Part shown: piece by piece, positions 1 to 8,881 of the stretch
How positions within the stretch are numbered: the stretch's first letter is position 1
Layout: each line of letters opens with the position of its first letter
Assembly: GCF_001645125.1 (NCBI RefSeq)
Contig: NZ_LXKA01000076.1
Span: forward strand, 62,001 to 126,000
Length of the DNA: 64,000 nt
Direction: 5' to 3'
Source: Paraburkholderia ginsengiterrae
GTDB taxonomy: Bacteria; Pseudomonadota; Gammaproteobacteria; Burkholderiales; Burkholderiaceae
Translations under genes and position numbers: made by a program
The notes under the pieces: generated by a model
Databases searched by the model: none
What the model was told of the DNA's origin: nothing
Seen by the model: only the letters and a program-made list of their open reading frames with translations

Positions 1-651
1 GATGGCGTCTTTGGTCGGCTGCAGACCGGCGGCCAGCGCGAAGTTCGTGTTGATCGCGGCAGCGTCGACATCCGCGAGCGAACGCGGCAGTTGCGCGGCG
101 TCGAGTTCCACCAGCTTGATCTTCTTCGGATTCTCGGCGACGTCGAGCGCCGTCGCGTTGTTGCCGTTGGTACCCGCGCCGGCCTTCAGCTTGATCACGC
201 CTTGCGCCTGCAGCAACAGCAGCGCGCGGTTTTCGTTCGACGGATCGTTCGGCACCGCGACCTTCGCGCCTTGCGCCAGATCCTTCAGCGACTTCAGCTT
301 CTTCGAGTAGATGCCGAGCGGGGAGATGTACGTGAGGCCGGCGTTGACGATCTTGTAGCCGCGCTGCTTGATCTGGCTATCGAGATACGGCTGGTGCTGG
401 AAGCTGTTCGCGTCGAGGTCGCCCGCGTCGAGTGCGGCGTTCGGCTGCACGTAATCGTTGAATTCGACGACCTTCACGTTGAGGCCTTCGCGCTTCGCCA
501 CTTTCGTGACGACTTCCCAGATTTGCGCGTCCGGACCGCCGATGGTCCCGACCTTGATGACTTTGTCGTCGGCGTGCGCGCCGAAGCTGGTGACGATCGC
601 CGCGCCGGCGACCAGTGCCGAGAGGGCCTTGATAAGTGTTCTGCGCTGCAT
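1..651 (-). CDS. metQ: MetQ/NlpA-family substrate-binding protein, C-terminus outside window
   Basis: Periplasmic binding protein of the D-methionine ABC uptake family (NlpA/MetQ). The visible 217 residues begin with ATG at 651 and a Sec signal of about 27 residues ending in an AHA cleavage-type motif. There is no lipobox cysteine, so it looks periplasmic rather than a lipoprotein. Family hallmarks are VGTIGGPDAQIWE just after the signal, NAALDAGDLDANSFQHQPYL, and VAVPNDPSNENRALLLLQ. The remaining C-terminal part lies left of the window; family members are about 265-275 residues. Partner metN/metI genes are not visible and could lie to the left. Family assignment is firm; methionine as the substrate is inferred from family. 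Confidence 0.85.
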   Translation of the reverse strand, partial: MQRRTLIKALSALVAGAAIVTSFGAHADDKVIKVGTIGGPDAQIWEVVTKVAKREGLNVKVVEFNDYVQPNAALDAGDLDANSFQHQPYLDSQIKQRGYKIVNAGLTYISPLGIYSKKLKSLKDLAQGAKVAVPNDPSNENRALLLLQAQGVIKLKAGAGTNGNNATALDVAENPKKIKLVELDAAQLPRSLADVDAAAINTNFALAAGLQPTKDAI

Positions 652-834
652 GTGATTCTCGCTGCTTTTAATCTGTTTCTAATCGGTCTCTGATCAGTGT
701 CAGATGCGGGTGGAAGCCGGCGGCAAGTCTGCTTGTGGCAGAACGCCGCCAACTGGACCGCAAATGGTCTCATACGACCGGCGAGAAGTGAAATATCACG
801 ATCGCATATGGATATGCACCTTGAGCGGCGCGGC

Positions 835-2388
835 TTACGCGGCGCTCACCCGGAACGCGCTCACGGTCTCGCGCAGACGCCCCGCCTGATCCTGCAACGA
901 AGCAGCCGCGGCCGCCGCCGCCTCGACCAGCGCGGCATTTTGCTGCGTCACTTCGTCCATCTGCGTGACGGCGCGGCCAACCTGGGCAATGCCGCTGCTC
1001 TGCTCTTCGGATGCCGCCGCGATCTCGCCCATGATGTCGGTCACACGCTGCACTGCCTGCAAAATTTCGCCCATCGTCGTGCCGGCCTGCTGCACGAGGG
1101 TCGACCCGTTGTTCACGCGCTCAACCGACGCGTTGATCAACTGCTTGATCTCCTTGGCCGCCGTGCCCGAACGCTGCGCGAGGCTGCGCACCTCGCCCGC
1201 GACGACCGCGAAGCCGCGGCCCTGCTCGCCGGCGCGCGCGGCTTCGACCGCTGCGTTCAGCGCGAGAATGTTGGTCTGAAACGCGATCCCTTCGATCACG
1301 CCGATGATGTCCGCGATCTGTCGCGAGCTGTCGTTGATCTCGCCCATCGTGCCGATCACGCGGCTCACCACGTCGTTGCCACGGGTCGCGATGTCGGATG
1401 CGTTATGCGCGAGGCCGCTCGCCTGCCGGGCGTTGTCGGCGTTCTGCTTCACCGTCGCAGTCAGCTCCTCCATGCTCGCCGCGGTCTCCTGCAGCGAGGC
1501 GGCCTGCTGCTCGGTGCGCTGCGACAGATCGCCGTTGCCGGCCGCGATCTGCTGCGTCGCCGACGCGATGGATTCCGCCGAACGCCGGATCTCGCCGATG
1601 GTCCGCTGCAACCGGTCCTGCATGTCGTGCATGGCCGCCATCATGCTGGTCGAGTCCTGCGGACGAACGTGAACCACCTGCGTCAGGTCGCCTTGCGCGA
1701 TACTCGCCGCGAGCCGCGCCGCCTGGTCTGGCTCGCCGCCGAGACTGCCCCGCACATTGCGGATGATCAGCACCATCGCGAGCGAAATGAGCGCGGCGAT
1801 CACCAGCACGACGGCAAGGTGCCCGAGCAGCGTGTCGTAGTACACGGTGTCGATGTCCTTGATGAACACGCCACTCGTAATGTTCCAATCCCACGGCGCG
1901 AAACGCACCACGTAACTGATTTTCGGCACTGCGGTCTCGCTGTGCGGCAGGCGTCCGCGATACTCGGCGAAGCCCCGGCCGCTTGCCTTGGCCGCGTCGA
2001 CGATGGCCACGTACAGCAGCTTGCCGTCGGGGTCCTTGAAGTCGCCCACCGGCTTGCCCGTCATTTGCGGCAGGGTCGGGTGCATCAGCACGACCGGTTG
2101 TGAATTCATCACGAACAGGTAGCCGGATTCGCCGTAGCGCATCGTGGCGAGGCGAGCGAGGGCTTCACGCTGGGCGTCCGCTTCGCTCAGCTTGCCTCCT
2201 TGCACAAGCGTGTAATAGCCGTTCACGATACCCTGCGCCGCTTCGACCAGGTTCACCATGCCCGCCTTGCGCTCGGCCAGCATCGTGCTGCGCGTCTCGA
2301 CCGCACTCCACAAGCCGACGCCGAGCAACCCCAGCCAGACGAGTGCGAGCAACAGCCATAGTTTGCGATTCAAACTCATCCTGCTCAT
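835..2388 (-). CDS. methyl-accepting chemotaxis protein with single-Cache sensor
   Basis: Transmembrane chemoreceptor of 517 residues that would signal through CheA/CheW. TM1 is at about 9-28. The periplasmic region 33-188 resembles the sCache_2 fold ([20 protein letters not shown] at 85-104). TM2 is at 189-209, followed by HAMP at about 210-265 and a signalling domain whose highly conserved hairpin tip is near 365-405 ([20 protein letters not shown], then [18 protein letters not shown]). The C-terminus ends FRVSAA, so there is no NWETF-like pentapeptide for CheR/CheB docking. The gene stands alone, and a sigma-28-like promoter is visible 84-111 bases upstream. Single-Cache receptors often bind small organic acids, but the ligand cannot be read from the sequence. 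Confidence 0.95.
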   Translation of the reverse strand: MSRMSLNRKLWLLLALVWLGLLGVGLWSAVETRSTMLAERKAGMVNLVEAAQGIVNGYYTLVQGGKLSEADAQREALARLATMRYGESGYLFVMNSQPVVLMHPTLPQMTGKPVGDFKDPDGKLLYVAIVDAAKASGRGFAEYRGRLPHSETAVPKISYVVRFAPWDWNITSGVFIKDIDTVYYDTLLGHLAVVLVIAALISLAMVLIIRNVRGSLGGEPDQAARLAASIAQGDLTQVVHVRPQDSTSMMAAMHDMQDRLQRTIGEIRRSAESIASATQQIAAGNGDLSQRTEQQAASLQETAASMEELTATVKQNADNARQASGLAHNASDIATRGNDVVSRVIGTMGEINDSSRQIADIIGVIEGIAFQTNILALNAAVEAARAGEQGRGFAVVAGEVRSLAQRSGTAAKEIKQLINASVERVNNGSTLVQQAGTTMGEILQAVQRVTDIMGEIAAASEEQSSGIAQVGRAVTQMDEVTQQNAALVEAAAAAAASLQDQAGRLRETVSAFRVSAA

Positions 2389-2471
2389 TGATGTGGTCTC
2401 TCTCGTGTGAGTCGTGTTCTGTTTGCGCCCCCGTGCCCGTCATCTATCGCGCGCAAACGATTGCTACAAAT

Positions 2472-2499
2472 ATATCGGCATGGCTAGCGGTCAACTTGA
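2472..2499 (-). promoter_or_regulatory. candidate sigma-28 (FliA) promoter of the chemoreceptor gene
   Basis: Read on the minus strand, TCAA (2499-2496) is followed 16 bases later by GCCGATAT (2479-2472). The enterobacterial FliA consensus is TAAA, 15 bases, GCCGATAA, so 3/4 and 7/8 positions match with one extra spacer base. The predicted start is near 2465, about 75 bases before the chemoreceptor ATG. Promoter class and target gene agree; activity is inferred. Confidence 0.45.
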
Positions 2500-2638
2500 G
2501 AAACGCACTTAGGAGGGCCGCCACGGCATGAGACGACACTCGGGCTGATCGAAGGCGCGCAAGGAGCCGCTCGCTGACCGATAATCGACGACTTGGGCCG
2601 CGTAGTTTGCGGTCGCCCTTTTGTCTGCGAGAGCCCTC

Positions 2639-2929
2639 ATGTACGTCATCAATCTCACCTACACGGCATCACTCGAACGCGTCGACGACGCGCTGGAAGC
2701 ACATCGCGCATTTCTGACGCAGCATTTCGAAGCGGGTGTGTTCGTGGCGGCCGGCCCCAAAGTGCCGCGCGACGGCGGCATCATTCTGGCGGTGCGCATC
2801 GAGCGCGAGAGACTGGATGAGATCCTCGCCAGCGACCCGTTCGCGCAGCAAAAGCTCGCGAATTACGAGGTGACGGAGTTCAAGGCGACGCGGCTCGCGC
2901 CGGGGTTGAATATGCCGATTCCGGCTTGA
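2639..2929 (+). CDS. YciI family protein
   Basis: Small soluble protein of 96 residues in the YciI-like (YCII, dimeric alpha-beta barrel) family. It begins MYVINLTYTASLERVD, and its conserved His is in EAHRAFLTQHF near residues 22-32; the following segment GVFVAAGPKVPRDGGIILA is typical. I use ATG at 2639 because it starts directly at the first beta strand; an in-frame TTG at 2621 would add six residues not seen in the family. The family is related to ferredoxin-like dimeric barrels such as muconolactone isomerase, but most members have no known reaction. It converges on sco1, with a hairpin between them. Confidence 0.8.
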   Translation: MYVINLTYTASLERVDDALEAHRAFLTQHFEAGVFVAAGPKVPRDGGIILAVRIERERLDEILASDPFAQQKLANYEVTEFKATRLAPGLNMPIPA

Positions 2930-2970
2930 GCGCTAATACTTGCGCGCTATTTAGCGCGGGGGAAGTGAAA

Positions 2971-2998
2971 GCGGGCGCGTGATACCGCACGTGCCCGC
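2971..2998. terminator. hairpin between convergent yciI-type gene and sco1
   Basis: An 11-bp stem (2971-2981 with 2988-2998, one G-T pair) closes a 6-base loop. It lies between two converging genes and can act for both. There is no long T tract. A second, shorter hairpin (2943-2949 with 2952-2958) sits just upstream. Confidence 0.5.
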
Positions 2999-3012
2999 AG
3001 GCAATGCGCGTA

Positions 3013-3630
3013 TCAGTCGAGCAGCAGCTTGATGTCGTGCACCCAGGGCGTTGCACCCTGCCCGTCACGCGCGAACAGACGCAGCTTGCCGTCCGTGTCG
3101 AACACATAGCTCGCTGCCGTGTGATCCATCGTGTAGCTGTCAGGCGTTTTGCCCGGCACCTTCGCGTAGTACACGCGGAAGTCTTTGGTGATCTTGGTGA
3201 GCTGCGCCTGATCGGCCGGGCGCAAGCCAACGAACGTCGGATTGAACGCCGGCACGTATTGCGCGAGCAAGGGCGGCGTGTCGCGCTCGGGATCGACGGT
3301 GACGAACAGCACCTGCACGCGTTTCGCGTCTTCAGGGCCGAGTTGCTGCAGCGCTTGCGAGAGCTCGGCCATGGTGGTCGGGCACACGTCCGGGCAATGC
3401 GTATAGCCGAAGAACAGCACCACCACCTTGCCCTTGTAGTCCGCCATGGTGCGCATGGTGCCGGACGTGTCGGGCAGCGAGAAGTTGCTCCCGAATTGCG
3501 TATTGCCGGTGATGTCGAGATTCTGGAAGGCCGGCGGCTGCTTGCCGCAGCCCGCCGCCAGCAAGGCGCCGCCCAGCGCGCAAGCCATCACAGCGGCACG
3601 CGCTGCGCGCGCGAAGCGGTTTTTGAGCAT
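3013..3630 (-). CDS. SCO1/SenC copper chaperone for cytochrome oxidase, lipoprotein
   Basis: Membrane-anchored thioredoxin-fold protein (205 residues) that delivers copper to, or reduces, the CuA site of cytochrome c oxidase subunit II. The N-terminus is a lipoprotein signal with lipobox LAAGC (Cys28). The copper ligands are present: CPDVC (Cys79, Cys83) and His170 in MDHTAASYV. I choose ATG at 3630, four bases after the ctaB stop; an in-frame TTG at 3645 would overlap ctaB and adds nothing conserved. It is the last gene of a minus-strand series ctaA-ctaB-sco1, which fits its role. A second, divergent SCO-like protein is encoded at 5680-6342. Confidence 0.93.
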   Translation of the reverse strand: MLKNRFARAARAAVMACALGGALLAAGCGKQPPAFQNLDITGNTQFGSNFSLPDTSGTMRTMADYKGKVVVLFFGYTHCPDVCPTTMAELSQALQQLGPEDAKRVQVLFVTVDPERDTPPLLAQYVPAFNPTFVGLRPADQAQLTKITKDFRVYYAKVPGKTPDSYTMDHTAASYVFDTDGKLRLFARDGQGATPWVHDIKLLLD

Positions 3631-3634
3631 GGTA

Positions 3635-4540
3635 TTACGCGCCAATCACGACACGCGCATAGTGGTCGATCAACAGCGCTCCGAACAGCAGCGAGAGATA
3701 GACGATCGAATAACGGAAGGTCTTGCGCGCCAGATCGTCCGAGTATTCCCGATAGATCTTCCACGCGTAAGCAAGGAACACGGCGCCGAGCAGCACCGCC
3801 GCCACGAGGTACACCACACCGCTCATGCCGGAGATGAACGGCATCATCGTGACCGCGAACAGGATCACCGTGTACAGCAGAATATGCAGGCGCGTGTACT
3901 TTTCGCCGTGCGTGTTCGGCAGCATCGGCAGGCCTGCATTCTCGTAGTCTTTGCGGCGATACAGCGCGAGCGCCCAGAAATGCGGCGGCGTCCACACGAA
4001 GATGATCAGCACCAGAATCCATGCATCACCCGGCACGTGGCCCGTGACCGCGGCCCAGCCGAGCGCCGGCGGCATGGCGCCCGAAGCGCCGCCGATCACG
4101 ATGTTCTGCGGCGTGGCGGGTTTGAGCAGCAACGTATAGATGACCGCATAGCCGACGAAGGTGGCCAGCGTGAGCCACATGGTAAGCGGATTGGCGAACG
4201 TGTAGAGCGTCCACATGCCGACGCCGCCGAGCACTGCCGAAAACAGCAGGATCTGCGCAGTGGTGATTTCGCCACGGGCGGACGGCCGCCACGAGGTACG
4301 CCGCATCTTCGCGTCGATCTTCTGTTCGACGAGGCAATTGATGGCGAATGCCGCACCCGCCAGCAGCCAGATACCGACGGTGCCGCCGATCAGGGAGGTC
4401 CACGGCACCATGCCGGGCGTAGACAGGAACATGCCGATGACGGCGCAGAACACGGCGAGCTGCGTGACGCGCGGCTTCGTCAGGGCGAGGTATTGGGAGA
4501 CCCGGCTACCGGGCGTTTGGGAGAGTGTTGTGCTGTCCAT
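3635..4540 (-). CDS. ctaB: protoheme IX farnesyltransferase (heme O synthase)
   Basis: Integral membrane prenyltransferase (301 residues) that attaches a farnesyl group to protoheme to make heme O, the precursor of heme A for the aa3 oxidase. The family signature is clear: TKPRVTQL at 21-28, and the Asp-rich motif region 67-91 with Asn68, Glu72, Asp76, then MRRTSWRP. The remainder is a series of hydrophobic helices typical of UbiA-superfamily enzymes. Length is usual for CyoE/CtaB (about 300). It lies six bases downstream of ctaA and four bases upstream of sco1, so all three are probably co-transcribed. Confidence 0.95.
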   Translation of the reverse strand: MDSTTLSQTPGSRVSQYLALTKPRVTQLAVFCAVIGMFLSTPGMVPWTSLIGGTVGIWLLAGAAFAINCLVEQKIDAKMRRTSWRPSARGEITTAQILLFSAVLGGVGMWTLYTFANPLTMWLTLATFVGYAVIYTLLLKPATPQNIVIGGASGAMPPALGWAAVTGHVPGDAWILVLIIFVWTPPHFWALALYRRKDYENAGLPMLPNTHGEKYTRLHILLYTVILFAVTMMPFISGMSGVVYLVAAVLLGAVFLAYAWKIYREYSDDLARKTFRYSIVYLSLLFGALLIDHYARVVIGA

Positions 4541-4546
4541 GTGAAG

Positions 4547-5656
4547 TCACGCTGGCGCGGCATCGCGCGCTGGGAGCGCGGCGCGGCCGGGACGGCTATA
4601 AGCGATTCGAAAGTTTAACATAACGAGCAGAAGCAGCAGGATTGCGGCCCCACCGTTATGCGCGACCGCAATGGGCAACGGCCACTGCAGAACGATGTTC
4701 GACAAGCCGGTGATGAACTGGATCAGCACCACCAGCAGCACGCCGTTCGCGGGCCGCCGCAGCGACTCGAAGCGGCGCAGTTTCAGCGCGATCCAGACGA
4801 GATAGGCGACCACCACGATCGCGAACGTGCGGTGCGTCCAATGGATCGCCACCAGCGCGTCCTGGGTGATCATGTCGCCGTCGCCGGTCATGCCGAGCGC
4901 GCGCCACAGGTGGAAACCGTGCGCGAAGTCCATCGGCGGAACCCATTGACCGTTGCAGGTCGGGAAATCCGTGCACGCAAGCACCGCGTAGTTCGTGCTG
5001 ACCCAGCCGCCCAACGCGATTTGCGCAATCAGCAGCACCAGCGCCGCGAGCGCCGCCGCACGCCAGCGCGCGGCCTCCGGCTCATAGGCTGGGAGCGGCG
5101 TCTGCCGCACGGCCAGCCAGCCGAGCGTGCCGAGCAGCGCGAGGCCAAGCAGCAGGTGCGTGGTGACGATAATCGGCTGGAGCTTCATGGTCACGGTCCA
5201 GGCGCCGAACGCGCCTTGCACCAGAATCAGCAGGAGCAGGGAGGTCGGCCACCACGGCGACACATGCAGCGCACGGCGCTTGATACGCGCCGTCCACGCA
5301 ATGATCGTCTGCGCGATGATCAGCACGCCGATCGCCATTGCGAAGTAGCGGTGGATCATTTCAATCCAGGCCTTCGTCATGCTGACGGGGCCGGTGGGCA
5401 TGGCCTGGTGCGCGGCCGTGATTGCCGCATGCGCGATGAACGGCGACGACGTGCCGTAGCAGCCCGGCCAATCGGGGCAGCCGAGGCCGGAATCGGTGAG
5501 ACGCGTGAAGCCGCCGAACATCACCAGGTCGAGCGTGAGGAAGGTGGTGAGCCAGACCAGCTTGCGGAATTTGTTGTCGTCGGCCTTGACCCACACGTAG
5601 GACAAGGGCAACAACGCGATACACAAGCCGATCAGGGCCAGTTGCAGTACGAACAT
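4547..5656 (-). CDS. ctaA: heme A synthase (COX15/CtaA)
   Basis: Eight-helix membrane protein (369 residues) that oxidises the C8 methyl of heme O to a formyl group, producing heme A. Conserved features: GGFTRLTDSGLGCPDWPGCYG near 48-68 (conserved first-loop motif with a Cys pair), the helix histidines in MIHRYFAMAIG, TTHLLLGLALLG and IHWTHRTFAIVV, and AHNGGAAILL near the end. The second-half loop has Cys-containing CTDFPTCNGQW, matching the paired-cysteine arrangement of type-2 CtaA. The gene is immediately upstream of ctaB, as expected for a two-step heme A pathway. Confidence 0.95.
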   Translation of the reverse strand: MFVLQLALIGLCIALLPLSYVWVKADDNKFRKLVWLTTFLTLDLVMFGGFTRLTDSGLGCPDWPGCYGTSSPFIAHAAITAAHQAMPTGPVSMTKAWIEMIHRYFAMAIGVLIIAQTIIAWTARIKRRALHVSPWWPTSLLLLILVQGAFGAWTVTMKLQPIIVTTHLLLGLALLGTLGWLAVRQTPLPAYEPEAARWRAAALAALVLLIAQIALGGWVSTNYAVLACTDFPTCNGQWVPPMDFAHGFHLWRALGMTGDGDMITQDALVAIHWTHRTFAIVVVAYLVWIALKLRRFESLRRPANGVLLVVLIQFITGLSNIVLQWPLPIAVAHNGGAAILLLLLVMLNFRIAYSRPGRAALPARDAAPA

Positions 5657-5679
5657 CTTTTCTTACCCTGGTTGCGGCA

Positions 5680-6342
5680 TCAGCCGATCCTCGACCATTT
5701 GCGCAGCTTGGTCAGATCGCCCTTGATCTTGCTGGGGTTCGGATCTTTCGGGAAACGCATCATCAGATTGCCGTTCGGATCGACCAGGTAAATGTGGTCG
5801 TTCAGTTTTGTTCCGTTATCCACGGGCAGCCAGGTCGACACCTGCGCCGGGTCGGCAATCAACATGTCGGTGTCGGGATAGGCCTTTTGTATCACGTCCG
5901 CGACGTTGCCTGCATCGGTGCGCAGCCACACTTCCACGACGCGATCGCGTTCCGGGCCCTGGGCTGCGCGGATTTGCCGCATGAAGTACAGCTTGGTGAC
6001 ACAAGCTTTGTCGCACGCGGCGTTGTCGACGGAAATCATGAGCCAGCGGCCGCGCAGTGACGAGAACTTGACGGGCTTGCCGTCCTCGCCCGTGACCATC
6101 AGCGAGTCGGGAATCGGCCGTTGCGGCTCGACCAGCGTGCCGTAGCTCGTGCTGCCACCGGCCGGCTTGATCACGTAGTACATGAAATAGGACACGGCGA
6201 TCGGTGCGCCGCAAATGATCGCCACTAACAGCAACATCCAGCGGCCGCGCTTCCACGAGCCCTGGCCGTTGGGTTGACCGGGCATCGCCTGCGGTGCTGC
6301 GGATTTGCCGGCTTGCGGCGAACGGGAAGAATGCGTCGACAC
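5680..6342 (-). CDS. membrane-anchored SCO-like protein in the cytochrome oxidase locus
   Basis: Protein of 220 residues with a cytoplasmic N-tail, one membrane helix at about 35-57 and a periplasmic thioredoxin-like domain. Overall similarity to SCO1 is low, but a CxxxC (Cys110, Cys114 in NAACDKAC) and a following His183 (NDHIYLVDPNG) are placed as the SCO copper ligands are. I therefore read it as a divergent SCO/assembly protein. Such genes in this genus are usually labelled only as transmembrane or oxidase-related proteins. The start is GTG at 6342, because GAAAGAGG lies six to seven bases upstream; an earlier in-frame GTG at 6384 lacks this. It sits between SURF1 and ctaA. Confidence 0.7.
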   Translation of the reverse strand: MSTHSSRSPQAGKSAAPQAMPGQPNGQGSWKRGRWMLLLVAIICGAPIAVSYFMYYVIKPAGGSTSYGTLVEPQRPIPDSLMVTGEDGKPVKFSSLRGRWLMISVDNAACDKACVTKLYFMRQIRAAQGPERDRVVEVWLRTDAGNVADVIQKAYPDTDMLIADPAQVSTWLPVDNGTKLNDHIYLVDPNGNLMMRFPKDPNPSKIKGDLTKLRKWSRIG

Positions 6343-6432
6343 TACAAAACCTCTTTCAATAAGTGCGCGTGATTGCGCGGCCACCCGGCCTTACGCAGGT
6401 CATCAAGCCGCGTGTACTGCGCTTGTACTGCG

Positions 6433-7149
6433 TTATACGCCAGGCGCGTGCTCTTTCTTCGCGGCGCGGCGCGCGGCGTACAAGCCGAACACGAGCGCCG
6501 CTGCTGCCATGCCCCACCACTGGAACATGTAGCCGTAATTGCGCTCGACACCGCTGGTGGGCGCGGGCCAATCGCGCACCAGTTTGTCGCCGTCGTCACT
6601 CAACTGCTGAATCACGAACGGTTGCAACGGCAGACCGGTTTCCGCAGCGTACGCGGCGGTATCCAAGTTCTGGCGGATCGCCTGATGCTCCGCCGAGCCG
6701 CCCTGCCCCAACTCGTAAGCACGCGACGCGTCGGCCCGCGCGATGCCTTCGATTTCGATTTCGCCTTGCGGCGTCGTGTACGGCGCGATGGTCTCGCGAT
6801 TGTTCATGTTGCGCGGCAGCCAACCGCGATTGACCAGCACATAACCGCCGTCGGCCAGTTTAAAAGGCATCACGACGTAAAAGCCCGGCTGATCGTTATA
6901 CGGACGATTATCGAGGTAGACGACCTTGTCCGCGACGAAACTGCCGCGCGCCTTCACGCGATGAAACTCAATGTCCTTCAGGGCGACAGGCGCGGCGCTC
7001 ACCGGCTGCGCGGGCGCACTTTCGAATTGCGTGATGTGCGCTTCGAGCGCCTCTTTCTGATGCGCGCGGTCGCGCTGCCAGAAACCAAGCCGCACCGTCA
7101 CCACGATCACCAGCAGAATCAATAGCGCCGGAACGAGGCGAATCTTCAT
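6433..7149 (-). CDS. SURF1 family cytochrome oxidase assembly protein
   Basis: Inner-membrane protein (238 residues) of the SURF1/Shy1 family, involved in heme A delivery to or maturation of subunit I. The topology is classic: an N-terminal helix (about 5-22, followed by LGFWQRDRAHQKEAL), a large periplasmic domain with YLDNRPYNDQPGFYVV and LVNRGWLPR, and a C-terminal helix after GYMFQWWGMAAA. I use ATG at 7149; the longer in-frame start at 7197 precedes the membrane helix with unconserved residues. It is divergent from the small gene at 7261. Confidence 0.93.
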   Translation of the reverse strand: MKIRLVPALLILLVIVVTVRLGFWQRDRAHQKEALEAHITQFESAPAQPVSAAPVALKDIEFHRVKARGSFVADKVVYLDNRPYNDQPGFYVVMPFKLADGGYVLVNRGWLPRNMNNRETIAPYTTPQGEIEIEGIARADASRAYELGQGGSAEHQAIRQNLDTAAYAAETGLPLQPFVIQQLSDDGDKLVRDWPAPTSGVERNYGYMFQWWGMAAAALVFGLYAARRAAKKEHAPGV

Positions 7150-7260
7150 TAGGAACGCTCCATGGCGGCCTGCGGCGTGACGGGGAACGTACGGCAAACG
7201 TGGGCGCGCGGTGCGATAATAACTGTCTTGCCTCTGCGCTTCCTTGTTTCAGCTGGTTCC

Positions 7261-7470
7261 ATGCACATTCTCGTTCCCATCGCCTTCGTCCTGATCATCG
7301 CCAGCATGGTGTCGGCGTTGTACTTCATGATGCATGACAAGGGCAAAACCAAGCGGATGGTCTGGTCGCTCGCCACGCGGGTCGGCCTGTCGATCTCGCT
7401 GTTCCTGTTCATCCTGTTCGCTCACTGGATGGGCTGGATTCAGTCGACCGGTATTCCTTACGGGCGCTGA
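7261..7470 (+). CDS. twin-transmembrane small protein (DUF2909)
   Basis: A 69-residue membrane protein with two hydrophobic helices (about 2-22 and 40-60) separated by a short basic loop containing HDKGKTKRM. It matches the DUF2909 'twin transmembrane' family that is regularly found beside surf1 and cox genes in beta- and gammaproteobacteria. ATG at 7261 is preferred to the upstream in-frame ATG at 7162, which would add 33 residues lying over the surf1 promoter. It is the only plus-strand gene inside the oxidase locus. No function is established; proximity suggests oxidase assembly. Confidence 0.75.
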   Translation: MHILVPIAFVLIIASMVSALYFMMHDKGKTKRMVWSLATRVGLSISLFLFILFAHWMGWIQSTGIPYGR

Positions 7471-7507
7471 GCCCGGCGGCAATCTCTTCACGCCGCCCCA
7501 AGCAAAA

Positions 7508-7535
7508 CGCCGCCCTGACAGGGTCGAGGGCGGCG
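7508..7535. terminator. hairpin between the DUF2909 gene and ctaE
   Basis: A perfect 9-bp stem (7508-7516 with 7527-7535) closes a 10-base loop between two converging genes, preceded by AAAA on the plus strand. An imperfect direct repeat of AAGTCCTGCA follows at 7542-7563. Confidence 0.5.
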
Positions 7536-7649
7536 CTGCATAAGTCCTGCAATAAGTCCTGCATACTGCTCGAGCGCCCCGCCCCACAGGGCATTGCGCG
7601 AACGGCCCGCACGCATTCCGGATTACCGGTCGGCGCAGGCCGGACTGAG

Positions 7650-8507
7650 TTACAGCCAGTACACGACCACGTACAGCCCGAGCCACACCACGTCCACGAA
7701 GTGCCAGTACCAGGCCGCGCCTTCGAACGCGAAGTGATGGTCAGCCGTGAAGTGGCCGCGAATCATCCGCACCAGCACGACCGCCAGCATCGTGCCGCCG
7801 AGGAACACGTGGAAACCGTGGAAACCCGTCAGCAGGAAGAACGTCGAACCGTACACGCCCGAAGCCAGCGTCAGATTCAGTTCGTTGTACGCGTGGAAGT
7901 ATTCGAAGCCCTGCAGGAACAGGAAGCAGATCCCGAGCACGAGCGTAGCCGCCAGCCAGGCGATAGCCTTCTTGCGATGATCGTCACGCAGTGCGTGGTG
8001 CGAGACCGTCAGCGTCGCGCCCGAGGACAGCAGCAGCGCGGTGTTGATGGTCGGCACCGGCCACGGCTGCATCGACTTGAAGGTCGAGACCAGCGCTGCC
8101 GGACCGTTGTTCGGCCACACCGCCGAGAAATCCGGCCAGATCAGCTTGTAGTCGAGACTGCCCAGTTGATGCAGCGCGATTTCACGCGCATAGAACAGCG
8201 CGCCGAAGAACGCACCGAAGAACATCACTTCGGAGAAGATGAACCAGCTCATGCTCCAGCGGTACGACTTGTCGACATTCTTGCCGTACATGCCGCCTTC
8301 CGACTCGGCGATCGCGTCGCCAAACCAGTGCCACAGCGTAAAGAGCAGCCACAACAGACCGACGACGACGCCGATCGGCGCCCAGTCGTGGTCGTTGATC
8401 CAGGCCGCAAGCGATCCGAGCATGACCAGCAACCCGCAAGCGGCGCTGATCGGATGCCGCGACGGATGCGGTACGAAATAGTACGGGCTCTCGTTTTGAC
8501 CGCTCAT
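7650..8507 (-). CDS. ctaE: cytochrome c oxidase subunit III
   Basis: Subunit III (285 residues, seven predicted helices) of the aa3-type oxidase; it stabilises subunit I and the proton-uptake path. It begins with YYFVPHPSRHPISAACGLLV, contains WWR-equivalent and FSEVMFFGAFFGALFYAREIA, and has the C-terminal segments TGFHGFHVFLGG and FEGAAWYWHFVDVVWLGLY that are diagnostic of the family. The window holds subunits I, II and III in the order II-I-(assembly genes)-III on the minus strand, as in other betaproteobacteria. Confidence 0.97.
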   Translation of the reverse strand: MSGQNESPYYFVPHPSRHPISAACGLLVMLGSLAAWINDHDWAPIGVVVGLLWLLFTLWHWFGDAIAESEGGMYGKNVDKSYRWSMSWFIFSEVMFFGAFFGALFYAREIALHQLGSLDYKLIWPDFSAVWPNNGPAALVSTFKSMQPWPVPTINTALLLSSGATLTVSHHALRDDHRKKAIAWLAATLVLGICFLFLQGFEYFHAYNELNLTLASGVYGSTFFLLTGFHGFHVFLGGTMLAVVLVRMIRGHFTADHHFAFEGAAWYWHFVDVVWLGLYVVVYWL

Positions 8508-8638
8508 TCTTGATTCTCCACTTCAGTCCAGTTGTTCCGGAATCTCCGGCTGTATCTTCGGCGGCGCGTCGATACCGCACCGCTTCGCTCTAATTCGTGG
8601 GCTCTGCTTTGCCCGGTACTACGTGCGCATCAAGCGCA

Positions 8639-8848
8639 TCAACCCACTACCGCACGCACAACCAGAATCAACGCCACGATAAAGATCGCCGCGCAAATCA
8701 CCGCTGCCGCGATGACGTGCAGCGGGTTCAGCTGCGTGGCATCCGCTTCCAGATCGCGACGCTTGCGCACGCCGAAAAACGACCAGAGCACAGCACGCAT
8801 CGACTGGCCAAAACTGCTCTTGCGCGGGCTGCCGCCGTTATCGCTCAT
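8639..8848 (-). CDS. DUF2970 small membrane protein
   Basis: A 69-residue protein with a polar N-terminal half (FGQSMRAVLWSFFGVRKRRDLEAD) and one C-terminal helix (about 47-67). This matches the DUF2970 family, whose genes typically lie between cox11 and subunit III in betaproteobacteria. ATG at 8848 fits the conserved start. It is 33 bases downstream of ctaG and 131 bases before ctaE in transcription order. The role is unknown; its fixed position argues for a part in oxidase assembly. Confidence 0.75.
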   Translation of the reverse strand: MSDNGGSPRKSSFGQSMRAVLWSFFGVRKRRDLEADATQLNPLHVIAAAVICAAIFIVALILVVRAVVG

Positions 8849-8881
8849 TCTGTCGTCTTCCTTCGCCTGCGACGCCCGTCA

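Noticed and set aside
697-2103. Long plus-strand open frame opposite the chemoreceptor gene
   Set aside because: Arg/His/Leu-rich translation typical of the antisense of high-GC genes; the minus-strand chemoreceptor has clear domains.
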